Below are positions 14,333 to 22,003 of a stretch of 25,841 bases of DNA, piece after piece (positions within the stretch are counted from its first letter, which is position 1; every line of letters begins with the position of its first letter). The DNA is from Ruminococcus sp. UBA4240 (GTDB lineage: Bacteria > Bacillota > Clostridia > Oscillospirales > Ruminococcaceae). Location of the stretch: contig DGXE01000048.1 in the NCBI GenBank assembly GCA_002395525.1, positions 1 to 25,841 on the forward strand, in the 5' to 3' direction. The position numbers and the translations under genes are program-made. The notes under the pieces are model-generated. The model made no database searches, was not told the DNA's origin, and saw nothing but the letters and a program-made list of their open reading frames with translations.

Positions 14333-14968
14333 TCATTTCAGCATCTGTGCCGCAGTGTCAATGCATTTGTCCGCATCGCTGCTGACGGCGTACATGAAGT
14401 AGCCGTCGGTTTCAAGGAGCTGGAGCGCCTCCAGCTTTTTCACCTCGTTGGGATCGTAGTCCTCAAAGTCGTTTATGCGGGAGTCGATGCGGGCGTTCAT
14501 GGCATCCTCCACCGCATTGATGTCCACTCCCTCCTTGCTGACGATGAATATCTCATCCGCAAAGCCCCCGGAGCCGCATATATACATGGCGAAATCCGCC
14601 GCCTGGGACAGGTCACAGTCCAGGTAGCTGCCTATGCGGTCAGCCCCTGCCTCCGCCATGGAGGGGAATTCCACCGCATCCATCACCGCAAGGGCAACAG
14701 CCTTGCACACAGAGCCGTCAACAGGCTCTACTGCGGCGGTCTCCGCTGTCGTTTCCTCCGTGGTGTCCTGTGCAGCTGTCTCATCAGCGGATGTCTCATC
14801 CGCAGTTGCCTCGGTCGGGGAGGCTGCTTCGGCGGAAAGGCTCTCCGTCACAGCCGCAAGAGCCGTTTCCGATGTGGTCGCAGGGGTGTCTGAGGGGGCA
14901 CCTTCCCCGCTGCAGCCCCCCAGCAGCAGCACAGCAAATGCCGCCGCAAGGATCCTTGTGTCTTTCAT
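14333..14968 (-). CDS. DUF4358-type lipoprotein
   Basis: A 211-residue lipoprotein. It has a short signal peptide with lipobox LGGC (C19), a Thr/Glu/Ala linker over about residues 25-85 (DETSADETAAQDTTEETTAE), and a globular C-terminal domain. That domain, with AADFAMYICGSGGFADEIFIV and a tail of alternating helices, is typical of DUF4358. This family often neighbours SGNH hydrolases and MBOAT acyltransferases in Clostridia. Its function is unknown; an accessory role in cell-surface polysaccharide acylation is a plausible inference only. ATG 14968 follows AAGGTAGAG. The spacer to the upstream hydrolase is 63 bases and carries a small CCTGCA/TGCAGG hairpin. Confidence 0.72.
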   Translation of the reverse strand: MKDTRILAAAFAVLLLGGCSGEGAPSDTPATTSETALAAVTESLSAEAASPTEATADETSADETAAQDTTEETTAETAAVEPVDGSVCKAVALAVMDAVEFPSMAEAGADRIGSYLDCDLSQAADFAMYICGSGGFADEIFIVSKEGVDINAVEDAMNARIDSRINDFEDYDPNEVKKLEALQLLETDGYFMYAVSSDADKCIDTAAQMLK

Positions 14969-15031
14969 TGTTCTCTACCTTCTCTTATCTTTCTCTTCCT
15001 GCATTGCTTTTGCAGGTATTGCCGTTGCAGG

Positions 15032-15835
15032 CTATCTCATCACATGAGTGAGGATATACTCTTTCATTACCGTGTATGCCGCTTTTTTGAAGTGCATACC
15101 GTCAGCCTCCGCCAGCTCCTCCGGGAGGCGGCCGTCACTGCCCTTCAGGGCGGAGTTGAGATCCAGAAAGCCCAGACCTCTGTCCGTGGCAAATTTTAAC
15201 AGTGCGGAATTGAATTTGTCTATGTCGGAATTGAGCACCGGGGAGACCTCGTCCGTTTCCCTTGCGGCTGTGACCGGGGGCACGGAGATAACGTATATGT
15301 TCACGTTCTCCACCCTGATGCTGTCCACAAAGTCCCCGTAGGAGGCGAGCATCTGATCCGGGGTGTACCTGTCAAGCAGGTTCATCCCCAGCAGGATGTA
15401 CAGGTTCTCCGGGCGCATGAGGTTTATCTTGGCGGCGGCGGTGAATTCGGTGCCGTCCGCCTCCACGATGGATTCGCTGTTTATGGTGACTGCATTCAGC
15501 CCCACCTTTGCCGCCATGTTCTCCGGGGGGATGAAGCCGTAGTCGCAAAGCCCCACTATCAGCGAATCCCCGGCGAAAAAGCAGCTGTCGAGATAGCTGT
15601 CGTCAAGGGGCTCACATTCGGGCACAGGGTTTGTGACAGCCCTCGGGGGGACAGTCTCCTCCGTGACGGGGGCGGGAGCCTCGGTGTAGATGACCCTTTC
15701 CGCAAGGGGATCGTCCGGGGCGGACTGCATATACTTCACAAATGCCACGGCAAAGCTCGCCAGTGCAAACAGCAGCACAAAGGCAAATCTGAATTTAAGG
15801 CCGGTCTTTTCCTTTTTCCGTCTTGTTACTGTCAT
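15032..15835 (-). CDS. Membrane-anchored SGNH/GDSL hydrolase
   Basis: A 267-residue protein with a basic N-terminus and one membrane anchor (about 17-34). A Pro/Thr/Glu linker (TEAPAPVTEETVPP) follows, then an extracellular SGNH domain. Catalytic features are FFAGDSLIVGL with S91, GMN with N152 in place of the usual GxND, and DGMHF with D245 and H248. This matches the envelope-facing SGNH proteins encoded next to DUF4358 lipoproteins and often beside MBOAT proteins. The substrate cannot be told; acyl transfer to or removal from wall polymers is the family expectation. ATG at 15835 has AAAGGT upstream. It is the first gene after the promoter at 15887-15915. Confidence 0.82.
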   Translation of the reverse strand: MTVTRRKKEKTGLKFRFAFVLLFALASFAVAFVKYMQSAPDDPLAERVIYTEAPAPVTEETVPPRAVTNPVPECEPLDDSYLDSCFFAGDSLIVGLCDYGFIPPENMAAKVGLNAVTINSESIVEADGTEFTAAAKINLMRPENLYILLGMNLLDRYTPDQMLASYGDFVDSIRVENVNIYVISVPPVTAARETDEVSPVLNSDIDKFNSALLKFATDRGLGFLDLNSALKGSDGRLPEELAEADGMHFKKAAYTVMKEYILTHVMR

Positions 15836-15886
15836 GGCACACCGACCTTTACTGCAATGGATACGCCCTTAAAAAGGCGTAAAACT

Positions 15887-15915
15887 ATTATACAATAGCG
15901 GGCGGTAAAAATCAA
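15887..15915 (-). promoter_or_regulatory. Sigma-A promoter of the SGNH-DUF4358 unit
   Basis: On the minus strand, -35 TTGATT (15910-15915) and -10 TATAAT (15887-15892) have a 17-base spacer. The leader contains a small hairpin (ACGCC/GGCGT arms, 15863-15880). Confidence 0.8.
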
Positions 15916-16009
15916 CACCCCAATGAGTTAAAATTCGGTAACAAAATCGCCCTCCCCTGCCGCCCTGCTTTACCACAGCGGCTTTTGCGGCAGGACATCG
16001 CCAAAAGAG

Positions 16010-16038
16010 AAAAAGCCCCGGATTCCGGGGCTTTTTTT
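16010..16038. terminator. Strong terminator after the pilin gene
   Basis: AAAAAGCCCCGG (16010-16021) pairs perfectly with CCGGGGCTTTTT (16025-16036) around a 3-base loop. T-rich tracts lie on both sides, so it works in either direction. Its natural client is the minus-strand pilin gene ending at 16060. Confidence 0.92.
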
Positions 16039-16059
16039 GTGTATTATGCGGGTGAGGGC

Positions 16060-17730
16060 TTAGTCAGCCTTGCGCCTCTTCCTCATGAATATGGCGATTA
16101 TGCCCGCTGCGGCAATTATGCCTATGATGACGGGGGCTGCAACGGACAGGATCACACCGGTGGGGATAACGCCCTCCTTGGTGTTGGTGAAGTCTACCTG
16201 TGCGTCTGCACGGAGGTTGCTGTCAGTGGCTGATACTGAACCAGTCTGGTTGGAAGCGGTGATGGGATCGCCCGTATATTCTCCTGATGTGGTATTCAGT
16301 ACATCTGTGGTGATTTTGTCAGTGCCTGCGGCTGCGGTGTAGGACACCTTGTAGTCCTCGCCGACCTCTGTGACGGTGTAGCCAATACCTGTGGGCAGAC
16401 CTGTCACGGTGATGTACTGGTCATGCTGGAGGTAGAAATCCACGCCTGCTTTAAGTTGTGAGCCTGTGAAGACACCTAAAATCTTTGTTGCATCAAGATT
16501 TGCATATGTGCCTGTGAGTTCGGTGAACTTGTTTTTGGTATTGATAGTTTCGACAGCATAACTGGTAGCACTGTTTAAAGCTGTAAGATCATTGGAAATA
16601 TTTGTTTCGGTTGTGTCTTTGGATACATAGAACACAGCATCATTGGGGATTGAAGCAGTATCTGATTTAAGTGTAAACTTAAAGTACTGATCCCTGGAGC
16701 CCTGGTTGCCGGTGACGGTCTTTGTTATCTTCAGCTTGTTGGTTTCGTACTTGTTTATGAAGCCGACGGACTTGGGAGCGCTTGCCACCTCTGCACCGTT
16801 GGGTGTGACGGAGGTAGTGCCGTCCTCAAGAGTGGTTGCACTGCCGGTTGTGCCTTCGGCTTTCAAGGGTGCAGTTGTCTGAGTGCCTACATACATTACA
16901 TAGCCTGTAATGGCAAGCTTGGGGTTAATGATGAATTTGTTATCGGCATTCTTTGTGTAATAGGTCGCATCCTCTACGTATACATCAAGGGTGCGGGTAG
17001 GCTTACCATCAACAACACCTGTTGTATCATTGGTAACACCTGTGTTTGTGCCGGTCTCGGTGAGGATGTAGCGGTATACGCCCGGTTCGGTGAATACACA
17101 GCCGGAAAAGTCAAGCTGTACTTCCTTTTCGGCGTAATAGGTGCTGGTGTCGCCTGCGGAAATCAGCACATTGTCATCGGTGATAGTAGTGATAGGGGAG
17201 CCTGCTGTAACACCTGATACATCGCCTTTTGGGTTGTTGGCGGCATAGGTAACAGTTCCGGCGTTACCGGTGGTCTGGGTACCCGTAGCAGTAGTAAATT
17301 TGTAGGAGCCGGAATCTTGTTCTACGTCCACTGCCTGCCATTTTATCTTAGTAGGATCAGGCCCTGCCTTGACTGCAAGGTGTGTGGCATCTCCGTCTAT
17401 GGCAGCTCCCGCAGTGGCTGTTATGGTAAAGGAAGCAGCGGGGATAGAGGAATCGTCCTCTATTTCCAGTATCTTCTTTACCACGGTTGTGGAGTCAGAA
17501 GCAGGTTTTGCAGTGACAGCAGTTCCTTTGTTGTCCTCGAATTTTCCCCCTTCTCCTGCTGTAATAGCAATGGTGTTCCAGTTGGTAGTAGTTGTTGTTG
17601 TTTCCTCAACGGTGGTAGTAGCGGTATATGCAGGGTTGTTTTCCGCTGCAAAAGCACCCGGCACTGAGGACAGTATTATGCTCAGAGCTGCGGCAGCCGC
17701 CACAGCAAGCATTGTCTTTTTCTTTTTCAT
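16060..17730 (-). CDS. FctA/Spy0128-type pilin backbone with IPTG sorting signal
   Basis: A 556-residue wall-anchored protein. It has a signal peptide (MKKKKTMLAVAAAAA..., cut near GAFA at 28) and a Thr-rich stretch. Two isopeptide-type pilin domains follow. Domain 1 (about 85-326) contains VVKKILEI, the Spy0128-like FTEPGVYRYILTETG (E225) and GFINKYE. Domain 2 (about 332-517) contains KITKTVTG, QYITVTGLPTGIGYTVTE and VDFTNTKEG. The lysines, glutamates and asparagines at these edges are candidate intramolecular isopeptide residues. The C-terminus is IPTG (522-525), a hydrophobic helix and FMRKRRKAD, a variant sortase signal like the VPTG of Streptococcus FctA. No sortase or second pilin gene is in the window. 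ATG 17730 with GGAG was preferred over the longer frame to 17805, which overlaps the promoter. Confidence 0.85.
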   Translation of the reverse strand: MKKKKTMLAVAAAAALSIILSSVPGAFAAENNPAYTATTTVEETTTTTTNWNTIAITAGEGGKFEDNKGTAVTAKPASDSTTVVKKILEIEDDSSIPAASFTITATAGAAIDGDATHLAVKAGPDPTKIKWQAVDVEQDSGSYKFTTATGTQTTGNAGTVTYAANNPKGDVSGVTAGSPITTITDDNVLISAGDTSTYYAEKEVQLDFSGCVFTEPGVYRYILTETGTNTGVTNDTTGVVDGKPTRTLDVYVEDATYYTKNADNKFIINPKLAITGYVMYVGTQTTAPLKAEGTTGSATTLEDGTTSVTPNGAEVASAPKSVGFINKYETNKLKITKTVTGNQGSRDQYFKFTLKSDTASIPNDAVFYVSKDTTETNISNDLTALNSATSYAVETINTKNKFTELTGTYANLDATKILGVFTGSQLKAGVDFYLQHDQYITVTGLPTGIGYTVTEVGEDYKVSYTAAAGTDKITTDVLNTTSGEYTGDPITASNQTGSVSATDSNLRADAQVDFTNTKEGVIPTGVILSVAAPVIIGIIAAAGIIAIFMRKRRKAD

Positions 17731-17776
17731 ATTATCATCTCCATGGATAATCCGGAATACAGTTTTACGTATATAC

Positions 17777-17805
17777 AGTATAGCACAATCCACGGGTCGA
17801 TTCAA
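17777..17805 (-). promoter_or_regulatory. Sigma-A promoter of the pilin gene
   Basis: On the minus strand, -35 TTGAAT (17800-17805) and -10 TATACT (17777-17782) have a 17-base spacer. The leader to ATG 17730 is about 40 bases. Confidence 0.78.
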
Positions 17806-17924
17806 TTGGCAATTTGATTAATAATTTGTCCAAATAATCGGAGGGATTTACAACATATATATAATATTCGCAATATTCTGTACATATTATTACATAATGG
17901 TAACAGCCTTTTTTGCAGATCCTC

Positions 17925-17953
17925 TTGACAAATGTCCTCACAGGGTGTATAAT
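17925..17953 (+). promoter_or_regulatory. Consensus sigma-A promoter of the ATPase gene
   Basis: TTGACA (17925-17930), a 17-base spacer and TATAAT (17948-17953): a perfect match to consensus. Such a strong promoter before a regulatory-type ATPase suggests it is normally held down by the operator-like repeats just downstream. Confidence 0.92.
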
Positions 17954-17957
17954 AATA

Positions 17958-17988
17958 TCTAATCACGATTAGACAAATCACGATTAGA
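17958..17988 (+). promoter_or_regulatory. Tandem operator-like repeats at the ATPase transcription start
   Basis: AATCACGATTAGA occurs twice, at 17961-17973 and 17976-17988, with a 15-bp period. The first copy lies inside a palindrome TCTAATC-AC-GATTAGA (17958-17973). The pair begins five bases after the -10 element and runs into the AGAGGTG ribosome site. A bound protein would block initiation. In RNA, the first CTAATC could pair with the second GATTAG and affect ribosome access. Confidence 0.7.
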
Positions 17989-17996
17989 GGTGTGAC

Positions 17997-19445
17997 ATGT
18001 TTATAGGAAGAGAACAGGAACTGGCGTTCCTTGAGGACAGATACAATTCACCCGGCGGACAGCTTGTGGTGCTGTATGGCCGCAGAAGGATAGGCAAAAC
18101 CGAGACATTGCGTGAATTCTGCAAAGGCAAGGAACATATTTTCTTCTCGTGCAGGGAATGTACTGATAGGCTGCAGCTGAGAAACTTCTCCGAAAAAATG
18201 TTCCGTGAAGGGATACCCGCATCAAGGTTCATAAGTGAGTTTTCCGACTGGGAGCAGGCGCTTTCCAATATCCCCGATCTGCCCTACGGCGGAAAAAAGC
18301 TTGTGATAATGGATGAATTCCCATATATGTGCAAGGGCAATGCATCCATCCCGTCGATCCTGCAAAACCTCTGGGATGAAAAACTGAAGGATGAGAATAT
18401 AATGATAGTTCTCTGCGGCAGTTCCATGAGCTTTATTGAAAAGGAACTGCTTTCGGAGAAGAATCCTCTGTATGGACGTGCCACCGGTATATACAAGATG
18501 ACGGAAATGGATTTCTATGATGCCATGAAGTTCCTTCCCGGCTTTTCCGACAGAGATAAGGTGATGGCATATTCTGCTCTGGGTGGGATACCGCATTATC
18601 TCAAACAATTTGATCCGGAAATATCTTTAAGTGATAACATAAAAAAGAAGATCCTTACGAAGGGCTCCACGCTGTACAGCGAAGTGGAATTTCTCCTCAG
18701 ACAGGAGCTGCGTGAGACCACCGTGTATAATTCTGTTATCGAGGCTGTGGCACTGGGAAATACGAGGCTGAACGATATACGCACAAAGTCCCTTATCGAA
18801 GATACATCAAAGACAAGCGTGTATCTTAAGAACCTTGTGGAGCTGGGTATCATCAAACGGGAGTTCCCGATCGACAGCGGTGTAAAGGAACAGGCAAATG
18901 CCAACAGAGGGCTGTACAGCCTTACAGACAGCTTTTTCAGATTCTGGTATTCATTTGTATTTACGAATTATTCGGAACTGGAATCAGGCGATGTGGACGG
19001 TGTGTTTGAATATGCTGTGAAGCCGCATCTCCACGAATTCTCATCTCTTGCCTTTGAGGAGATATGCAGGCAATATATGGGCAGACTACAGCGGAAAAGA
19101 GAGCTGCCTTTCAGGTATTCTAAGCTCGGCAGATGGTGGGGGAAGACCACAGTACGCAGGAAAGAAAGCATAGAAAAGGCGGAGACCGAGATCGACCTGC
19201 TTGCGGTAAATGACAAAGCCGATAAATACATCATCGGTGAATGCAAATTCAAAGGACGTCCCTTTACTTTTGCCGAATACCTTGATACGGAGGCAAAGCT
19301 TGAGGAAGTGAAGCAGAAGTCCGAAGTATGGTACTATCTGTTTTCAGAATCCGGATTTGATGATAAACTGACAGCACTTGCAGATGAAAATGACAAAATA
19401 AGGCTTATCCCGCTTTGCGATATAGTAAATGGCGGGGAAAGCTGA
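17997..19445 (+). CDS. ATPase with winged helix and DUF234/PD-(D/E)XK-like C-terminus
   Basis: A 482-residue STAND/AAA-like ATPase of the ATPase_2-DUF234 type. Walker A is GRRRIGKT (28-35) and Walker B is LVIMDEF (D106, E107); LCGSSMSF at 139-146 fits sensor 1. Residues about 245-290 look like a winged helix (NTRLNDIRTK...TSVYLKNLVELGIIKRE). The C-terminal DUF234 region ends in a nuclease-like core ETEIDLLAVN...YIIGECKFKG (E398, D400, E415, K417), the E-D-ExK spacing of PD-(D/E)XK enzymes. The biological role of this family is not established; DNA binding is plausible. Codon use looks more A/T-rich than in hflX next to it, which hints at transfer. ATG 17997 follows AGAGGTG. No partner toxin or defence gene is adjacent. 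Confidence 0.85.
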   Translation: MFIGREQELAFLEDRYNSPGGQLVVLYGRRRIGKTETLREFCKGKEHIFFSCRECTDRLQLRNFSEKMFREGIPASRFISEFSDWEQALSNIPDLPYGGKKLVIMDEFPYMCKGNASIPSILQNLWDEKLKDENIMIVLCGSSMSFIEKELLSEKNPLYGRATGIYKMTEMDFYDAMKFLPGFSDRDKVMAYSALGGIPHYLKQFDPEISLSDNIKKKILTKGSTLYSEVEFLLRQELRETTVYNSVIEAVALGNTRLNDIRTKSLIEDTSKTSVYLKNLVELGIIKREFPIDSGVKEQANANRGLYSLTDSFFRFWYSFVFTNYSELESGDVDGVFEYAVKPHLHEFSSLAFEEICRQYMGRLQRKRELPFRYSKLGRWWGKTTVRRKESIEKAETEIDLLAVNDKADKYIIGECKFKGRPFTFAEYLDTEAKLEEVKQKSEVWYYLFSESGFDDKLTALADENDKIRLIPLCDIVNGGES

Positions 19446-19468
19446 TCCGGATCACTTGATTATGTCTA

Positions 19469-19497
19469 TTGACATTTCTGCTGCTATAAGTTAAAAT
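19469..19497 (+). promoter_or_regulatory. Sigma-A promoter of hflX
   Basis: TTGACA (19469-19474), a 17-base spacer and TAAAAT (19492-19497), about 50 bases before the hflX start. The hflX unit is therefore separate from the ATPase, although no terminator was seen between them. Confidence 0.82.
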
Positions 19498-19547
19498 AGA
19501 GGTCAGATGACTTAAAACGCTATCGACAGCATCCGAAAGGAGCATTT

Positions 19548-20822
19548 ATGCACGAGAACGATATACACGCTCCCAGAGCCATACTAATAACCGTTGATAC
19601 CGGGGAATTCGATGCCGAGGTCTCCCTTGCGGAGCTTGAGGAGCTTGCAAAGACCGCAGGGGCTGAGTGCATCGGCACTATACTGCAGAAGCGCCCCTAT
19701 CCCGACACTGCCACATATATCGGCAGCGGCAGGCTGGAGGAGCTGGCGGCATACGCCCAGTCAAGCGGGGCGGAGCTGCTCATATTCGATACGGAGCTTA
19801 CCACAAATCAGGTGAGGAACATCGAGGATGCAACGGATGTACACACCATAGACCGCACCACCCTTATACTTGACATATTCGCCATGCGGGCGGCATCTGC
19901 CGAGGGGCGCATACAGGTGGAGCTTGCCCAGCAGAAGTACCGTCTGGCGCACCTTGCGGGGAAGGGGATCGCCCTGTCAAGGCTTGGAGGCGGCATAGGC
20001 ACGAGAGGCCCCGGTGAATCTAAGCTGGAGACCGACAGGCGCCATATCCGCCGCAGGATAGAGCAGCTTGAGGCTGATCTTGAGGATATCCGCCGCCACC
20101 GTGACCTTATCCGTGCCCGCCGCAAAAAGGACAATGTGCAGACCTGCGCCATAGTGGGCTACACCAATGCGGGGAAGTCCACCCTCCTCAACGCCCTGAC
20201 GGATGCGGGGGTTTTAAGCGAGGACAAGCTGTTTGCCACCCTTGACGTGACCTCACGGGCGATAGAGCTCCCCGACGGCCGCAGCGTGCTGCTGTCCGAC
20301 ACGGTAGGGCTTATCAGGCGGCTGCCCCATGAGCTGGTGGATGCCTTCCACAGCACCCTTGAAGAGGCGGCAAATGCGGACATAATCCTCAATGTCATAG
20401 ACATTTCATCCCCCACCGCAAGGGAGGAGATGGAGGTCACCGCAAAGCTCCTGTCAGACCTTGGCTGTGATGACATACCCCGCATACATATCCTCAACAA
20501 ATGCGACAAGGCAGGGGGGGCGGAGAACATCCCCGACAGCAGCGACACCGTGAAGATATGTGCTGTCACGGGGAAGGGCTTTGACAAGCTCCTTGCCGCC
20601 ATTGCAAAGGCTCTGCCGGAGGATATGACCAGAATGCGCCTGCTCATCCCCTATGACCGTGGGGATCTTATCAGCACCATCACCGACACCGGGAAGATAC
20701 TCTCCACCGAGTACACCCCGGAGGGCACCCTTATCGAGGCGCTGGTGCACAAGACGGTGAAGTATATGTGCGACGGGTTTGAAGCCCCGGAGGGGGAGAC
20801 TGCCCCTGTTGTGAGGGAGTGA
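19548..20822 (+). CDS. hflX: GTPase HflX
   Basis: A ribosome-associated GTPase that helps split or rescue stalled 50S/70S particles under stress. The 424-residue protein has the HflX N-terminal domain with KRPYPDTATYIGSGRLEEL (48-66), and the glycine-rich signature GGGIGTRGPGESKLE (147-161). The GTPase domain has G1 GYTNAGKST (204-212), G3 DTVGL (251-255) and G4 NKCD (317-320). ATG 19548 follows AAAGGAG at ideal spacing. The next gene starts 4 bases after its stop and uses a ribosome site overlapping it. Confidence 0.96.
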   Translation: MHENDIHAPRAILITVDTGEFDAEVSLAELEELAKTAGAECIGTILQKRPYPDTATYIGSGRLEELAAYAQSSGAELLIFDTELTTNQVRNIEDATDVHTIDRTTLILDIFAMRAASAEGRIQVELAQQKYRLAHLAGKGIALSRLGGGIGTRGPGESKLETDRRHIRRRIEQLEADLEDIRRHRDLIRARRKKDNVQTCAIVGYTNAGKSTLLNALTDAGVLSEDKLFATLDVTSRAIELPDGRSVLLSDTVGLIRRLPHELVDAFHSTLEEAANADIILNVIDISSPTAREEMEVTAKLLSDLGCDDIPRIHILNKCDKAGGAENIPDSSDTVKICAVTGKGFDKLLAAIAKALPEDMTRMRLLIPYDRGDLISTITDTGKILSTEYTPEGTLIEALVHKTVKYMCDGFEAPEGETAPVVRE

Positions 20823-20826
20823 TAAT

Positions 20827-21288
20827 ATGCGCTGGCTTTCCGCAGTCATCGCCATAGTGATAATACTGCTGCTGCTCTTCATATTCGGCCTTGATATACA
20901 CATCATAATGATGATAGTGCTGGGGATATGCGCCCTGCTGGTGCTGTTTCTCATGCTGTTCTTCATATGGGCATTTGTGCGGCTCATGCGCACGGAGAAG
21001 ACTGTGGCTCAGTTTGCCCGCATTGAGCGCAAGACCTGGGACGGGGCGGATTTTGACCGTGTGTTCTACTATGTGGACGGGGATGAATATATGAACGCAT
21101 TCCCGGCAGAGGTGGCATTCCGTGAGAACATCTATGTCCCTGACCGTGAAGTGGAGGTGCGGATAAACCGCAAAAAGGGCTATGTCTTTGACCGCAACGC
21201 CTCCACCTGCTGTATACTGGGCTTTGCCATCGCCCTGTGCATAATCGTGGCAGGGGCGGGCATAGCGGCGGCTGTTCTGCTCGGCTGA
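20827..21288 (+). CDS. Small membrane protein with DUF3592-like soluble part
   Basis: A 153-residue protein with two N-terminal membrane helices (about 4-22 and 26-52) and one at the C-terminus (about 129-151). A soluble segment of about 75 residues lies between them. The segment FYYVDGDEY...YVPDREVEVRINRKKGYVFD resembles DUF3592-type domains, but the match is only by eye. ATG 20827 is 4 bases after the hflX stop, with GGAG inside the end of hflX, so the two are translationally coupled. Function is unknown. Confidence 0.75.
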   Translation: MRWLSAVIAIVIILLLLFIFGLDIHIIMMIVLGICALLVLFLMLFFIWAFVRLMRTEKTVAQFARIERKTWDGADFDRVFYYVDGDEYMNAFPAEVAFRENIYVPDREVEVRINRKKGYVFDRNASTCCILGFAIALCIIVAGAGIAAAVLLG

Positions 21289-21292
21289 ATAA

Positions 21293-21322
21293 GACCCTCC
21301 TCCGTGAGTACGGGGGAGGGTC
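21293..21322. terminator. Convergent hairpin between the hflX unit and the CmpB-like gene
   Basis: GACCCTCCTCCG (21293-21304) pairs with CGGGGGAGGGTC (21311-21322) over 12 bp with one G-U pair and a 6-base loop. T runs are poor on both sides, so termination efficiency is uncertain. Confidence 0.65.
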
Positions 21323-21326
21323 AGTG

Positions 21327-21938
21327 TTACTTCTTGATGTATCCCTTGAGGACATGGGGCTCATACCGCCAGGTTATGTTCAGGTGGCCTGTTTTGCGGA
21401 TCTTGTTCATGCACACCACGAAGTCCAGTGTTATAAGGCTTATGAGTATTATGCCCGCATTCCGTGCTGTGTCCGGGGATATGCGGGAGATGACCTCCAT
21501 CACCGGGTCAAAGCACTGATCCATGAAAAGGGTGATGATAAGGGCAAAGCCTATGCTTGTAGGCACGGAGGTGTATTTTGTAACGTGCAGGGGGATCCAG
21601 GTGTAATTCCACCACACCACCCCGGATATCTTCTCCGTGAGGGTGCCAAGAAGCATTTCCCCAAGGCTCACCAGCAGGCCTGTGGTCACCGCATAGCAGA
21701 TGAGCACGTAGCTGCGGCTGCCCTCGATGGGGAATATGCACAGAAAGCGCATATCATGGGGCGTTCCGATGACATAGTACATCCCCACCACCGCCAGGCC
21801 GTATCCCAGCAGGAAGGGTGTGTTCATGTTGCGGTTGTCGATATAGCCCTTTGTGGCACACAGCCACACCTCCTCCAGACAGAAGCCCATAAAGGATATA
21901 AGGGCTGTCATGATGAATATCTGGTAGATATTGTACAT
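21327..21938 (-). CDS. CmpB-like membrane protein (putative ABC transporter permease family)
   Basis: A 203-residue protein with about five membrane helices. The first helix carries the conserved glutamate (FMGFCLEEVWL). It is followed by YIDNRNMNTPFLLGYGLAVVGM, which corresponds to the NRGFL-GP-x-PIYG signature of the family named putative ABC-transporter type IV (ABC_trans_CmpB). Transport by this family has not been shown. The longer frame to 22118 overlaps yajC and is rejected: ATG 21938 has AAGGTGAT upstream. That ribosome site is the 3' arm of a small hairpin (ACCTT/AAGGT, 21945-21958). A terminator-like hairpin separates it from yajC. Confidence 0.78.
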   Translation of the reverse strand: MYNIYQIFIMTALISFMGFCLEEVWLCATKGYIDNRNMNTPFLLGYGLAVVGMYYVIGTPHDMRFLCIFPIEGSRSYVLICYAVTTGLLVSLGEMLLGTLTEKISGVVWWNYTWIPLHVTKYTSVPTSIGFALIITLFMDQCFDPVMEVISRISPDTARNAGIILISLITLDFVVCMNKIRKTGHLNITWRYEPHVLKGYIKK

Positions 21939-21944
21939 AAGATC

Positions 21945-21958
21945 ACCTTCTAAAAGGT
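21945..21958 (-). promoter_or_regulatory. Hairpin covering the CmpB-like gene ribosome site
   Basis: On the minus strand ACCTT-TTAG-AAGGT forms a 5-bp stem whose 3' arm is the first half of the AAGGTGAT Shine-Dalgarno sequence. It could lower translation of the CmpB-like gene. The stem is short, so the effect is uncertain. Confidence 0.4.
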
Positions 21959-21968
21959 CATAGGGTGC

Positions 21969-21998
21969 ATAAAGGGGGAAAGACATTCTTTCCCCCTT
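21969..21998 (-). terminator. Terminator-like hairpin after yajC
   Basis: AAGGGGGAAAGA (21972-21983) pairs perfectly with TCTTTCCCCCTT (21987-21998) around CAT. On the minus strand only TTTA follows, so partial read-through into the CmpB-like gene is likely. Confidence 0.65.
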
Positions 21999-22003
21999 GC
22001 GTG

